Origin: an uncultured Bacilli bacterium
Lineage (GTDB): Bacteria; Bacillota_I; Bacilli_A; RF39; UBA660
Direction of reading: 5' to 3'
DNA length: 64,000 nucleotides
Assembly: GCA_944358705.1 (NCBI GenBank)
Contig: CALVRR010000004.1
Location: forward strand, 1-64,000
Position numbers and translations under genes: made by a program. Under the pieces are notes generated by a model. The model was not told the DNA's origin and did no database searches. It saw only the letters and a program-made list of their open reading frames with translations. This document shows, piece after piece, positions 24,324-31,860 of this stretch; position 1 is the first letter of the stretch; each line of letters opens with the position of its first letter.

Positions 24324-24526
24324 GAATGCCTCCCCTTTCTAATCAAAGAAATATATACCAAAGAAGATCCTAAAATAAAAAGATAACATTCCCCTCGCTG
24401 TAATAAAAATAAAATATATTCTAAAAAACTATACCCAAAGACAAACAAATTAAAATATAAAATAGAAAAAGTACATCCAATTACCATAAAAATAAAACCA
24501 ATAAAAAACAATATAATATGTTTCAT
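24320..24526 (-). CDS. Small two-helix membrane protein
   Basis: A 68-residue protein with two hydrophobic segments (3-31 and about 36-61) and a short basic tail (RKGRHS). No family recognised. The ATG at 24526 is chosen over the upstream TTG at 24583. That TTG lies in the U tract of the preceding terminator and overlaps a likely -35, so it would not be in the transcript. The gene is translationally coupled to the 214-aa gene after it. Confidence 0.5.
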   Translation of the reverse strand: MKHIILFFIGFIFMVIGCTFSILYFNLFVFGYSFLEYILFLLQRGECYLFILGSSLVYISLIRKGRHS

Positions 24527-24553
24527 ATTAAACTTTATGAACGAACTATTTTT

Positions 24554-24583
24554 AGTATACGAATAATCTAAAAAAATATTCAA
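24554..24583 (-). promoter_or_regulatory. Promoter of the 68-aa/214-aa pair
   Basis: Minus strand -35 TTGAAT (24578-24583), 18-bp spacer, -10 TATACT (24554-24559). The -35 directly follows the U tract of the upstream terminator. Confidence 0.5.
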
Positions 24584-24612
24584 AAAAAACTATTTAGAAA
24601 ACCTAAATAGTT
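24582..24612 (-). terminator. Terminator of the 221-aa gene
   Basis: Minus strand perfect 10-bp stem AACTATTTAG/CTAAATAGTT, 5-nt loop, then eight U residues. The TAA stop of the upstream gene is in the stem. Confidence 0.8.
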
Positions 24613-25276
24613 AATATTTTCTTCTCTGTTGCTCAGAAGAATCCTCCTGCATTCTATGTAATTCCAAAATATTAGTAATTACATTTTTCATATAGTATTC
24701 AAATTCAAACGGATAAGTAACCTGCATATGTTGTAGTCTTTGTTCTTTAAAAGATTCTACAATACAAAAAGAAGAATTTTCAACCATATAAGTATTAGGC
24801 ATCATCTCTATAAGATTTCCATTTGTAAAAATCTTATCTCCTTCATCCAAGGAATAAATTCCATTAGAATTGTCTTTCCTATAAGTGCCTGTTGCTCCTT
24901 CTTTTTTCAACATATCATTTAACTGATGAGTACTGTTCACTTCATCTATTAACTCTTGCATCTTATGAATAGAATCTTGATTAAAGTGCTCCATAAAAGA
25001 ATTAGGATGAGAAATGAGCTTTCTTATATCAATAATTCCATTCTTATTATCCTGTTGTTTAAAATCAATATATCCCTCACGCGACAATATTTTTAATCTA
25101 GGAACAAAATCTAAATCAGATAAATTTTGGAAAAAAGAAAAAAACTCACTATATTTTCTATTACTCATGATAGAAATAAAATCATCAGGCAATTGAAACG
25201 AAGATATTAAAAATCCACTTTCTGCAAGTGCAATCAAAAACAAATCAATAAATTCATTTTGTGATTTAATTTTCAC
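24611..25276 (-). CDS. Unknown 221-aa soluble protein
   Basis: No family recognised. It is predicted mostly helical and polar, with a histidine- and methionine-bearing middle (FMEHFNQDSIHKMQELIDEV) and a Gln/Arg-rich end (EQQRRKY). No membrane segment or signal peptide. It starts with GTG, supported by GGGGGAG 6 nt upstream, and ends in a strong terminator. It lies 60 nt after rmuC without a clear terminator between, so it may be read through from rmuC. Confidence 0.55.
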   Translation of the reverse strand: MKIKSQNEFIDLFLIALAESGFLISSFQLPDDFISIMSNRKYSEFFSFFQNLSDLDFVPRLKILSREGYIDFKQQDNKNGIIDIRKLISHPNSFMEHFNQDSIHKMQELIDEVNSTHQLNDMLKKEGATGTYRKDNSNGIYSLDEGDKIFTNGNLIEMMPNTYMVENSSFCIVESFKEQRLQHMQVTYPFEFEYYMKNVITNILELHRMQEDSSEQQRRKY

Positions 25277-25336
25277 TATAACTCCCCCTTATTCACAAAA
25301 CATATTTTACTATAAATAGATAAAAAAAGAAAGAAA

Positions 25337-26407
25337 CTATTCATCCTTGCTCTCTAACAACCCTACTTCTACCTTATTAATACTATCAAACTTTTTAGAA
25401 ATTTTATCTGTAGTAATAGATACATTCTCAACATCTTTATTTACTGTCTGAATACTACGAGCTAACTTATCCCAACGTTCCTTATATCTAGCAAATTCTA
25501 ATCCTAATTTATTTAACTCCTCATGAATAACTGAAGTATATTTATCACGTTCCATATTTTTAATAATCATCTCAATAACAGTTAAAGTAGAAATCAAAGT
25601 AGTAGGACTAGTAATCCATACTCTCTTTTTATAAGCGTATTCAATAATATCTGAATGATAAGCATTAATCTCTGCAAATATCGCTTCTGCTGGTAAAAAT
25701 AAAATCGCTTGATCAGCCGTTTCTCCAGGAATGATATATTTACTACTAATTGCATCAATATGTTTCTTCATATCCTGTTTAAACATCTTTTCGTAATTAT
25801 CACGCATCTCTACCGCCAACTTTTTATCCACCATCCTTTGATAATGTTCCAAAGGAAATTTAGAGTCGATAGCAATCGTACCTAAAGGCTCTGGAGCAAA
25901 CAACACACAATCAGCGATCACTCCCGTACTAAGAGTATATTGTAATCGATAAATAGAATCGTTTTTTTCTCCAAAGACATTCGTTAAAATATGCTTTAAA
26001 TTTACCTCACCAAAAATACCACGTGTCTTTTTATCCGTCAAAATACTTTGTAAACTAACAATATCCGTAGATAAATTTTCAATTTTCTTCTGTGCTTCAT
26101 CAATCTTAGATAATCGTTCTATAACATTCATAAAAGTCTTATTTGTCTTCTCAAAATTCTGATCCAATCTTTCATTTACTTTTTCATTAACTGCAAGTAA
26201 TCGACGCTCTACTTGCTCATTTAACTTTGTAAAATCATCATTTAAACTACGAGACAAGTCACTTTTAAAATCACCCATCTCCTTCATCAAATTTACTTCT
26301 AAACGACCAAGTCTTTCCGTAATATTACTTTCATTAATATTCTTAAATAACGATATCACTACCAAAATCAAAATAACAACTAACAATCCTATAATAATAT
26401 AATCCAT
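25337..26407 (-). CDS. rmuC: RmuC-family DNA recombination limiting protein
   Basis: A 356-residue protein with an N-terminal membrane helix (3-23), a coiled coil (about 30-120) and the RmuC nuclease-like domain (about 130-330). The domain shows RGIFGEVNLKHILTNVFG, IAIDSKFPLEHYQRM, and FLPAEAIFAE with VWITSPTTLI. RmuC limits inversions and short-repeat recombination in E. coli by an unknown mechanism. AGGAGG precedes the ATG, 9 nt after the TVP38 gene. It is somewhat short but complete for Bacillota members. Confidence 0.9.
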   Translation of the reverse strand: MDYIIIGLLVVILILVVISLFKNINESNITERLGRLEVNLMKEMGDFKSDLSRSLNDDFTKLNEQVERRLLAVNEKVNERLDQNFEKTNKTFMNVIERLSKIDEAQKKIENLSTDIVSLQSILTDKKTRGIFGEVNLKHILTNVFGEKNDSIYRLQYTLSTGVIADCVLFAPEPLGTIAIDSKFPLEHYQRMVDKKLAVEMRDNYEKMFKQDMKKHIDAISSKYIIPGETADQAILFLPAEAIFAEINAYHSDIIEYAYKKRVWITSPTTLISTLTVIEMIIKNMERDKYTSVIHEELNKLGLEFARYKERWDKLARSIQTVNKDVENVSITTDKISKKFDSINKVEVGLLESKDE

Positions 26408-26416
26408 AAAAACCTC

Positions 26417-26995
26417 CTACTCCAAATCTACTTTTTTACTAACAAATTTTGAAATAACATAAGCAACAATTAACATAAGAGAAACAATAATAATAGTATT
26501 AATATCTGTCATACTTTCAATTAAACTCTTACTGACATACCCCCAGAAAAGAATCATAAATACTTTACCAATAAAAATAGAAAATAAAAATTTACGTTTA
26601 CTAACTCTAGCAATACCACAAATAATATTAACTAAAAAAGCAGGAGTAAATGGTAAAGAAATAACTAATACTAAATTAGAAAACGATATCTTTTGAAATT
26701 TACTCATTGCCTTTTCTACTTGTGCAAGTGTTTTTTTAGAGAGAACACGAGTAAGTAATTTATCCGATAAAAATGAAAAAAAAGTATAAGAAATAAAACA
26801 CCCCAAGCAAGTAGCACACCAAGATAAACCAATACCGAGAACATCACCAAAAGCATTTACATTTAAAGCAACAAACACTCCAAGTGGCAAAACTGGCAAA
26901 AAAGATTCTAATAAGATAAGGATGAAACCAAAAATAAGTCCTCCATCACTAATAAAATCAGTACAAAACTGAATAAAAGACTCTACTACATCCAT
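26417..26995 (-). CDS. DedA/TVP38 (VTT-domain) membrane protein
   Basis: A 192-residue integral membrane protein with about five hydrophobic segments. It shows the SNARE-associated/VTT core: LLESFLPVLPLGVFVALN, then an Arg/Lys loop, SLPFTPAFLVNIICGIA and GKVFMILFWGYVSK. Such proteins take part in lipid scrambling or flux across the membrane. The ATG at 26995 has AAGGTGAT directly upstream; the GTG/ATG starts before it overlap that site. It is co-directional with the rhodanese (32 nt) and rmuC (9 nt), so the three form a unit. Confidence 0.8.
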   Translation of the reverse strand: MDVVESFIQFCTDFISDGGLIFGFILILLESFLPVLPLGVFVALNVNAFGDVLGIGLSWCATCLGCFISYTFFSFLSDKLLTRVLSKKTLAQVEKAMSKFQKISFSNLVLVISLPFTPAFLVNIICGIARVSKRKFLFSIFIGKVFMILFWGYVSKSLIESMTDINTIIIVSLMLIVAYVISKFVSKKVDLE

Positions 26996-27026
26996 TAGCA
27001 TCACCTTATACTATTATAGTACAAAT

Positions 27027-27311
27027 TTATCTCTTAAACAAGTAATTCTGATATCCTCCAAGAATAGAAATAGCACGATATCCACGCATTCTTAATCGCA
27101 TACAAACATCTTCACTAAGATAACCAACATCACAATAAATATAATACGTATGATTAAAATCCAAATAAGTAGATGGATGATAAATAAGTTCCGAACTTAC
27201 AATATTCTTAGCCCCTGGAATATGCCCTTTCTGATAACTATCAACATCACGAATATCAATCAAAAAAATAGGTTTCTTTAAAGATAACAATTCATCAACA
27301 GTAATTTTCAA
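27027..27311 (-). CDS. Single-domain rhodanese
   Basis: A 94-residue rhodanese fold: IFLIDIRDVDSYQKGHIPGA, then the active loop YIYCDVGYLSE with the catalytic cysteine, and a closing GYQNYLFKR. It carries or transfers sulfane sulfur in the cytoplasm. The start is TTG, with AGGTGAT 6 nt upstream; no ATG would keep the first strand. It leads the unit with the TVP38 protein and rmuC and follows the terminator of the secretion locus. Confidence 0.85.
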   Translation of the reverse strand: MKITVDELLSLKKPIFLIDIRDVDSYQKGHIPGAKNIVSSELIYHPSTYLDFNHTYYIYCDVGYLSEDVCMRLRMRGYRAISILGGYQNYLFKR

Positions 27312-27336
27312 TAGACATCACCTAATATAAAATATG

Positions 27337-27368
27337 AAAAAAAAGAATCTATCATCATAATAGATTCC
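27337..27368 (-). terminator. Terminator closing the T4SS unit
   Basis: Minus strand perfect 8-bp stem GAATCTAT/ATAGATTC, 7-nt loop, then eight U residues. Confidence 0.85.
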
Positions 27369-28555
27369 TATTTCACTTTATATGGTTTACTTTCTGTACC
27401 CTTACCACTCTTAAACAATACATTAGAATCCAACATAATCACCGCTCTAGGATACATATAACTAGAAGTAGTAGTGTTTTCTAAAATTCCACTAGTACTA
27501 ATACTATAAGCTTCACTGGTATTCTCACTAGAAGCAGTAACTAACCACCATTTATAAGAAGAAACTAAATAATTATAATTTTGACAAGAGTAATCTACTG
27601 TAGTTTTACAATTTGAATCAAGACTAGCTGTCATATAATCAGAAACTGTAAGTAACCCTATCTTTTGATTTTGTAAAACTTCAGAACATTCTAAAGAATT
27701 ATCCTTCAAAGTATCGGTTGTTTTTCTTTTTCCAATACATAAATCAAAACTAACTGTCTTACTACGATCATCATCAGATAAAATAGCATTATCTTCATCA
27801 TTCGTTTTATAATATGTCTCTAACGAATCACGAATACGACTAGCTGAATAAGTATTAATTCCTAAATTATAACCAACCACGGAATTATAACGATCATCCC
27901 AGGTAACGGATTCAAAAGTAGGAGCATCTAAAATTAACATCAATTCTCCCTCTTCCGTAACTTTTACAATTCTCCATAGAGATTGCTCTAACTGAAGATA
28001 ATTATTAACATTTTCTCCACGATACACATAATTATTACCTAATTGGTAAAGTCCATCTCCCTCAGTAACAACTTTTTTAGTAACAACTTCATTTAAAGAT
28101 TGTGTAACATAATCGTCTCCGCATTCCAATCTTGGAATATATAAGTACTCACTACCATTCGATTGCACAGCAACTTTACCCGTACAAGTAAGCTCTTCCC
28201 CTGTATATTCTACCATTTCATCCATATATTCATAAGAAACCAACGTATCCACATCAATTTCTACTCTTTGATTAGGGGAAGATGGTAACTTTTTAGGATG
28301 ATCTTCAAAATATTCCTTCGCAGCATTAGTCATTATTTTCTCAATATCATCATAAGAATATGTTTTCTGCATAAACAAAGAAAGAAGAAATAAGATAAGA
28401 AATAAAAGAATAGCGCCACCTAAAACAACTCCACCAAAAAGAAGCAATCTCTTTCGTAATTCATCATTAGAACCATGAGATTTATTAGATTTTGGCTTTT
28501 TTTCTTCACTTGTATTAATAGCATTAAAACTACCAACATTAAAATTTGTACCCAT
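27368..28555 (-). CDS. Membrane-anchored surface protein: pilin-like core plus GxGTxxNPY module
   Basis: A 395-residue protein. Residues 1-33 are polar and cytoplasmic, 34-58 a membrane helix, and 66-150 a pilin-like core (NAAKEYFEDHPKKLP, then VSYEYMDEMVEYTG and LECGDDY). The outer module spans 165-395, from YVYRGENVNNY and SLWRIV to YPRAVIML and GKGTESKPYKV. The core also occurs at 50808-52613 and 60789-62966. The module also occurs at 17358-19973 and twice in 50808-52613. No prepilin leader or sorting motif. It is last in the T4SS unit, 12 nt after the coupling ATPase. GGAGGT precedes the ATG. It is probably an exposed component or substrate of the machine. Confidence 0.7.
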   Translation of the reverse strand: MGTNFNVGSFNAINTSEEKKPKSNKSHGSNDELRKRLLLFGGVVLGGAILLFLILFLLSLFMQKTYSYDDIEKIMTNAAKEYFEDHPKKLPSSPNQRVEIDVDTLVSYEYMDEMVEYTGEELTCTGKVAVQSNGSEYLYIPRLECGDDYVTQSLNEVVTKKVVTEGDGLYQLGNNYVYRGENVNNYLQLEQSLWRIVKVTEEGELMLILDAPTFESVTWDDRYNSVVGYNLGINTYSASRIRDSLETYYKTNDEDNAILSDDDRSKTVSFDLCIGKRKTTDTLKDNSLECSEVLQNQKIGLLTVSDYMTASLDSNCKTTVDYSCQNYNYLVSSYKWWLVTASSENTSEAYSISTSGILENTTTSSYMYPRAVIMLDSNVLFKSGKGTESKPYKVK

Positions 28556-28566
28556 ATATATACCTC

Positions 28567-31011
28567 CTAATTATCAAAGAAATCATCAAAAAATTCATCA
28601 TCATCGTCGTCATCATCTAAGGTTAAATTAGTAGGACTTACTTCTTTGACATCTTTCTTCTCCTCTGTTACCACAGCACTCTTTTGTACTTCTTGTGGAT
28701 TAAATGGTTTCTTAGTATCCTCAATAATAGAAGAATCTTTTTTCTCAGTAATAGAATCAGGCAAAGAGGAATCTTTTTTATCATTAACGGAAGGAATCGT
28801 AGAATTCTTTTTCGCCTCTTGTTCTTTATTTCTCTTTTCTTCTTCTTCCAGTTCTGCTATTTTCGCATCAATCTTACGTACTAATTCATCCACATCAAAT
28901 CCTAAACCATCATCTTTAGGAGCGGGCTTTGCCGAGGTTGGTGCAACTGTAGGATTAGGAACAGGAATAGGACTACTTCCAGGAGAAACTTGTGAAGTAG
29001 GATTTGGCATTCCATGAGGCATACCAGACATATTACCACCATGATTAGAAGGAGCAAAAGGATTAGACGATGGCATCGTATTAGGTCTAGCACCTCCCAT
29101 TGGATTAGTAGAAGGAGCAAAAGGAGAATTACCTCCACCCATCATTGGATTTGAAGAAGAACCCATCATAGGATTAGATGGTAAACCACCAAACGGAGCT
29201 CTAGGAACACCACCACCCATTGGCGGAAAACCTCCACCAAACATATCTTTAGGAGCACCACCAGAGTTATTTCCATTATCAGCAGCATTCATCATCTCAA
29301 GTAACTTTTTCTTCTTCTGTGCCTTAACAAACTCTTTTATATCAAAAGTATGTACTTCTTCCTTCTTACGTGTAGGATAATCAGCCTGTGGATACTTGCG
29401 TCCCCAATCCAATTGAAAATATGGAGTGAATCTTGTTTTAAAAGGTTGTTTTCTCATACGTAGAATGATAACTTCAAATTGCTTCATACGTTGTAAATCA
29501 GAAACTGTAACAAGTGGTGTAGAAGCAGTCTTTTCATCCTTCTTCGACTTAACTTCACCACACATCTTAGAAATTTCTTCCAACGCTTTCAACTCTGTAG
29601 TAATCAAATAAATAATATTACCACAGTTACCTCGAATAGTTTCTGCATTTTCTTTACCATAAACTTGATCAAGCTGAGCAAAGTTTTGAATAATCATAGT
29701 AAATCGAATATGTCTGGAACGAGCAGCCGTAATCATGGTAGTAACATCTTTTAAAGGGGGCATATTAGCAAACTCATCTAACAAGAAATTAGTACGAACA
29801 GGTAATTTTCCACCATGCATTTGTGCAACACCAATTAAGGTTTCATAAATTTGTTTCAATAAAATAGTAACCAAAGAGTGATAAGTCTTTTTCTCATCTT
29901 GAATAACAATGAAAACAGCGGTAGGACGTTCCCCTATACTTTTTAAATCGATATCACTATGAGATAACATTTCACTTAAATTATCACGAGAAGCAAATAA
30001 TTTTACTTTTTGCTTAAATACAGATAAAATGGATCCCTTAGTTTCTGTAGGAGCCATAATTGTACTAGAAGCATTAATTGCTGCAGCACTAGCTGGATCT
30101 TTTGCTGAGAAATATTCTTTAATATAAGTACTACCACCAAATTTTTCTTCACCAACCGTAGTAGCCAAAGAAATACTATTAATGTTAATTTCTTCTTCCT
30201 TAGCATCTTCAAAAAGACCTAAAGCAACACCAGAGAAATAATCGGCAGATGTTTTTTCCCAGAATGGGTCAGCATTTTGATTAGATTCATCATACAAAAT
30301 ATTTAAAGCTAAGTCATCTAACAACTCAATCGCTTTATCTTGATTTCCATCTTTATACATTTGATAAGGTAAAGACATCGGATTCCAAGCATTACCATTT
30401 TGTGGATCACGGAAATTTAAAAGTAAAATCTGATAACCACGAGCACGAAGCATATTACTTGTTTTTTCATAAATTTCACCTTTAGGGTCCGTAATAATCA
30501 TAGACTCTTTTGCCTTAGCTAAACTGTGAACCAAAGGTAAAATAACAGTCTGTGTTTTACCAGAACCAGTAGCACCAATAACTAATGAGTGATACTCACT
30601 ATTATCTACCCACATTTCATTTTCATTAAGAATAAGTGGAACTCCAGCAGCCGTAGAATTCTCTTGCTTAATCTCTACTCGCTCCAATTCCTCTTTAATT
30701 TCCTTTTCTTTTGCCCATCTAGAATAACCTTTATCTTTCTTATCGGTAGTAAAACCAAATCCCTTTTCACGGTCAAAAAAGTAAGAACTAACACTTATTA
30801 ATAAACCACCCAAAGCAAGAAAATAAAAAGTTAAAGTGGCAGCTATATATTTAGGTCCAAAAGCAGGAAACGGATTAAGACCAAACAAATAACCTTCCGT
30901 TGCAAAAGAAGACAAATTTAAAACACCAATACAAACAATATATAACAAAAATATCGCAAATAAGACAAACATTAAAATATCTTCTGGATCTGCTCTAAAT
31001 TTAAATTTCAT
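28567..31011 (-). CDS. virD4: VirD4/TraG-type coupling ATPase
   Basis: An 814-residue type IV coupling protein with two N-terminal membrane helices (12-32 and 57-77). Walker A is GATGSGKT (146-153) and Walker B is NFLLDEFANMPPL, with the TraG/TraD region RGNCGNIIYL. The last 250 residues are unlike the core: a Gly/Met/Pro/Asn-rich stretch with repeats such as SNPMM and NPFAPS, then a Lys/Glu coiled part, and an acidic end (DDDDDDDEFFDDFFDN). It hexamerises at the membrane and hands substrates to the channel. Acidic tails of such proteins can bind cargo or accessory factors. No relaxase partner is in the window, so the cargo may be protein. Confidence 0.92.
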   Translation of the reverse strand: MKFKFRADPEDILMFVLFAIFLLYIVCIGVLNLSSFATEGYLFGLNPFPAFGPKYIAATLTFYFLALGGLLISVSSYFFDREKGFGFTTDKKDKGYSRWAKEKEIKEELERVEIKQENSTAAGVPLILNENEMWVDNSEYHSLVIGATGSGKTQTVILPLVHSLAKAKESMIITDPKGEIYEKTSNMLRARGYQILLLNFRDPQNGNAWNPMSLPYQMYKDGNQDKAIELLDDLALNILYDESNQNADPFWEKTSADYFSGVALGLFEDAKEEEININSISLATTVGEEKFGGSTYIKEYFSAKDPASAAAINASSTIMAPTETKGSILSVFKQKVKLFASRDNLSEMLSHSDIDLKSIGERPTAVFIVIQDEKKTYHSLVTILLKQIYETLIGVAQMHGGKLPVRTNFLLDEFANMPPLKDVTTMITAARSRHIRFTMIIQNFAQLDQVYGKENAETIRGNCGNIIYLITTELKALEEISKMCGEVKSKKDEKTASTPLVTVSDLQRMKQFEVIILRMRKQPFKTRFTPYFQLDWGRKYPQADYPTRKKEEVHTFDIKEFVKAQKKKKLLEMMNAADNGNNSGGAPKDMFGGGFPPMGGGVPRAPFGGLPSNPMMGSSSNPMMGGGNSPFAPSTNPMGGARPNTMPSSNPFAPSNHGGNMSGMPHGMPNPTSQVSPGSSPIPVPNPTVAPTSAKPAPKDDGLGFDVDELVRKIDAKIAELEEEEKRNKEQEAKKNSTIPSVNDKKDSSLPDSITEKKDSSIIEDTKKPFNPQEVQKSAVVTEEKKDVKEVSPTNLTLDDDDDDDEFFDDFFDN

Positions 31012-31066
31012 ATGATTACTCCCTTTCGCACTATATTATAACATCAAAATTACAAATCGTCATTAA

Positions 31067-31849
31067 TTATTGATTAGAAATTGCAATTTTAAACGCATTA
31101 TCTCGAAATTCATACAACATCATTACTGGTATTTGATTACTATACCTAGAACACATAAGAATCAATTCATATTGTTCATCATTATCAACATCCGCAACCG
31201 TATATAAATTTGGTTTGCAACCATTCACTCCCTCATTCTTATCTACATCTTCATAAAGCATATAAATTTGATTATTATCTACCATAAATACAAAGGAAAA
31301 GTAAGTTTCTGGGAAAAAATCAATGGCAAAAACATTACTAACCACGTAAAAAGTTTCATTAACTCCATCCTTATCAAAATCAAAAGAAGATTGAGTTGCT
31401 AAAGTATAAGCAGTATCTGTATTAAGATTATGTTCTTTTAAGACTTGATTAACATACGTATAATCCATAATTTGCGAAGTAGTAAAAGGTAAAATATCCA
31501 TATCAAAATCAGCATCATAAGCAAACAAATTTCCCTGATAAGTAACCGCATTTCTATTATCATCAAACAAATACCAACGATCATCTAACCATACAGAATA
31601 ATTACCAAAATATTCATTATCAACATATACTTTAAATTTTTGCCAATTAACATCGGAAAGCAATTGCTGGTTAGTAACATTCATCCAATCCCTAGAAGAA
31701 TAATTCCAAACCGTAGAATCACCAACTAACAAGGTGGTCGTGGTATTACGTTCCTTGGTTTCAGAAACACCAAAAATAAGATACATTCCTACACAATAAA
31801 TAATTAAAATAACAATGATAACAATATATTTTACTTTTCCCTTTTTCAT
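31067..31849 (-). CDS. Anchored ectodomain protein with VCBS/FG-GAP-like calcium loops
   Basis: A 260-residue protein with an N-terminal membrane helix (8-28) and an outer beta-rich domain. Two segments, FDFDKDGVNETFYV and TVADVDNDEQYELIL, have the DxDxDG-type loop followed by a beta strand seen in VCBS/FG-GAP repeats, which bind calcium. The N-terminal part of the ectodomain is Tyr/Trp-rich. AGGAG precedes the ATG, 12 nt after the SpoIID-C39 hydrolase. It could be the VirB8-like position in gene order, but no VirB8 fold is apparent. Function unknown. Confidence 0.55.
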   Translation of the reverse strand: MKKGKVKYIVIIVILIIYCVGMYLIFGVSETKERNTTTTLLVGDSTVWNYSSRDWMNVTNQQLLSDVNWQKFKVYVDNEYFGNYSVWLDDRWYLFDDNRNAVTYQGNLFAYDADFDMDILPFTTSQIMDYTYVNQVLKEHNLNTDTAYTLATQSSFDFDKDGVNETFYVVSNVFAIDFFPETYFSFVFMVDNNQIYMLYEDVDKNEGVNGCKPNLYTVADVDNDEQYELILMCSRYSNQIPVMMLYEFRDNAFKIAISNQ

Positions 31850-31860
31850 ATTCTTTTCTC

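Noticed and set aside
25277..25336. Possible terminator after rmuC
   Set aside because: Only a 5-bp stem with a large loop can be drawn; the U-rich run alone is not enough.
27312..27344. Promoter for the rhodanese gene right behind the T4SS terminator
   Set aside because: A TATATT box exists but has no -35 at proper distance and would start the transcript inside the ribosome binding site.
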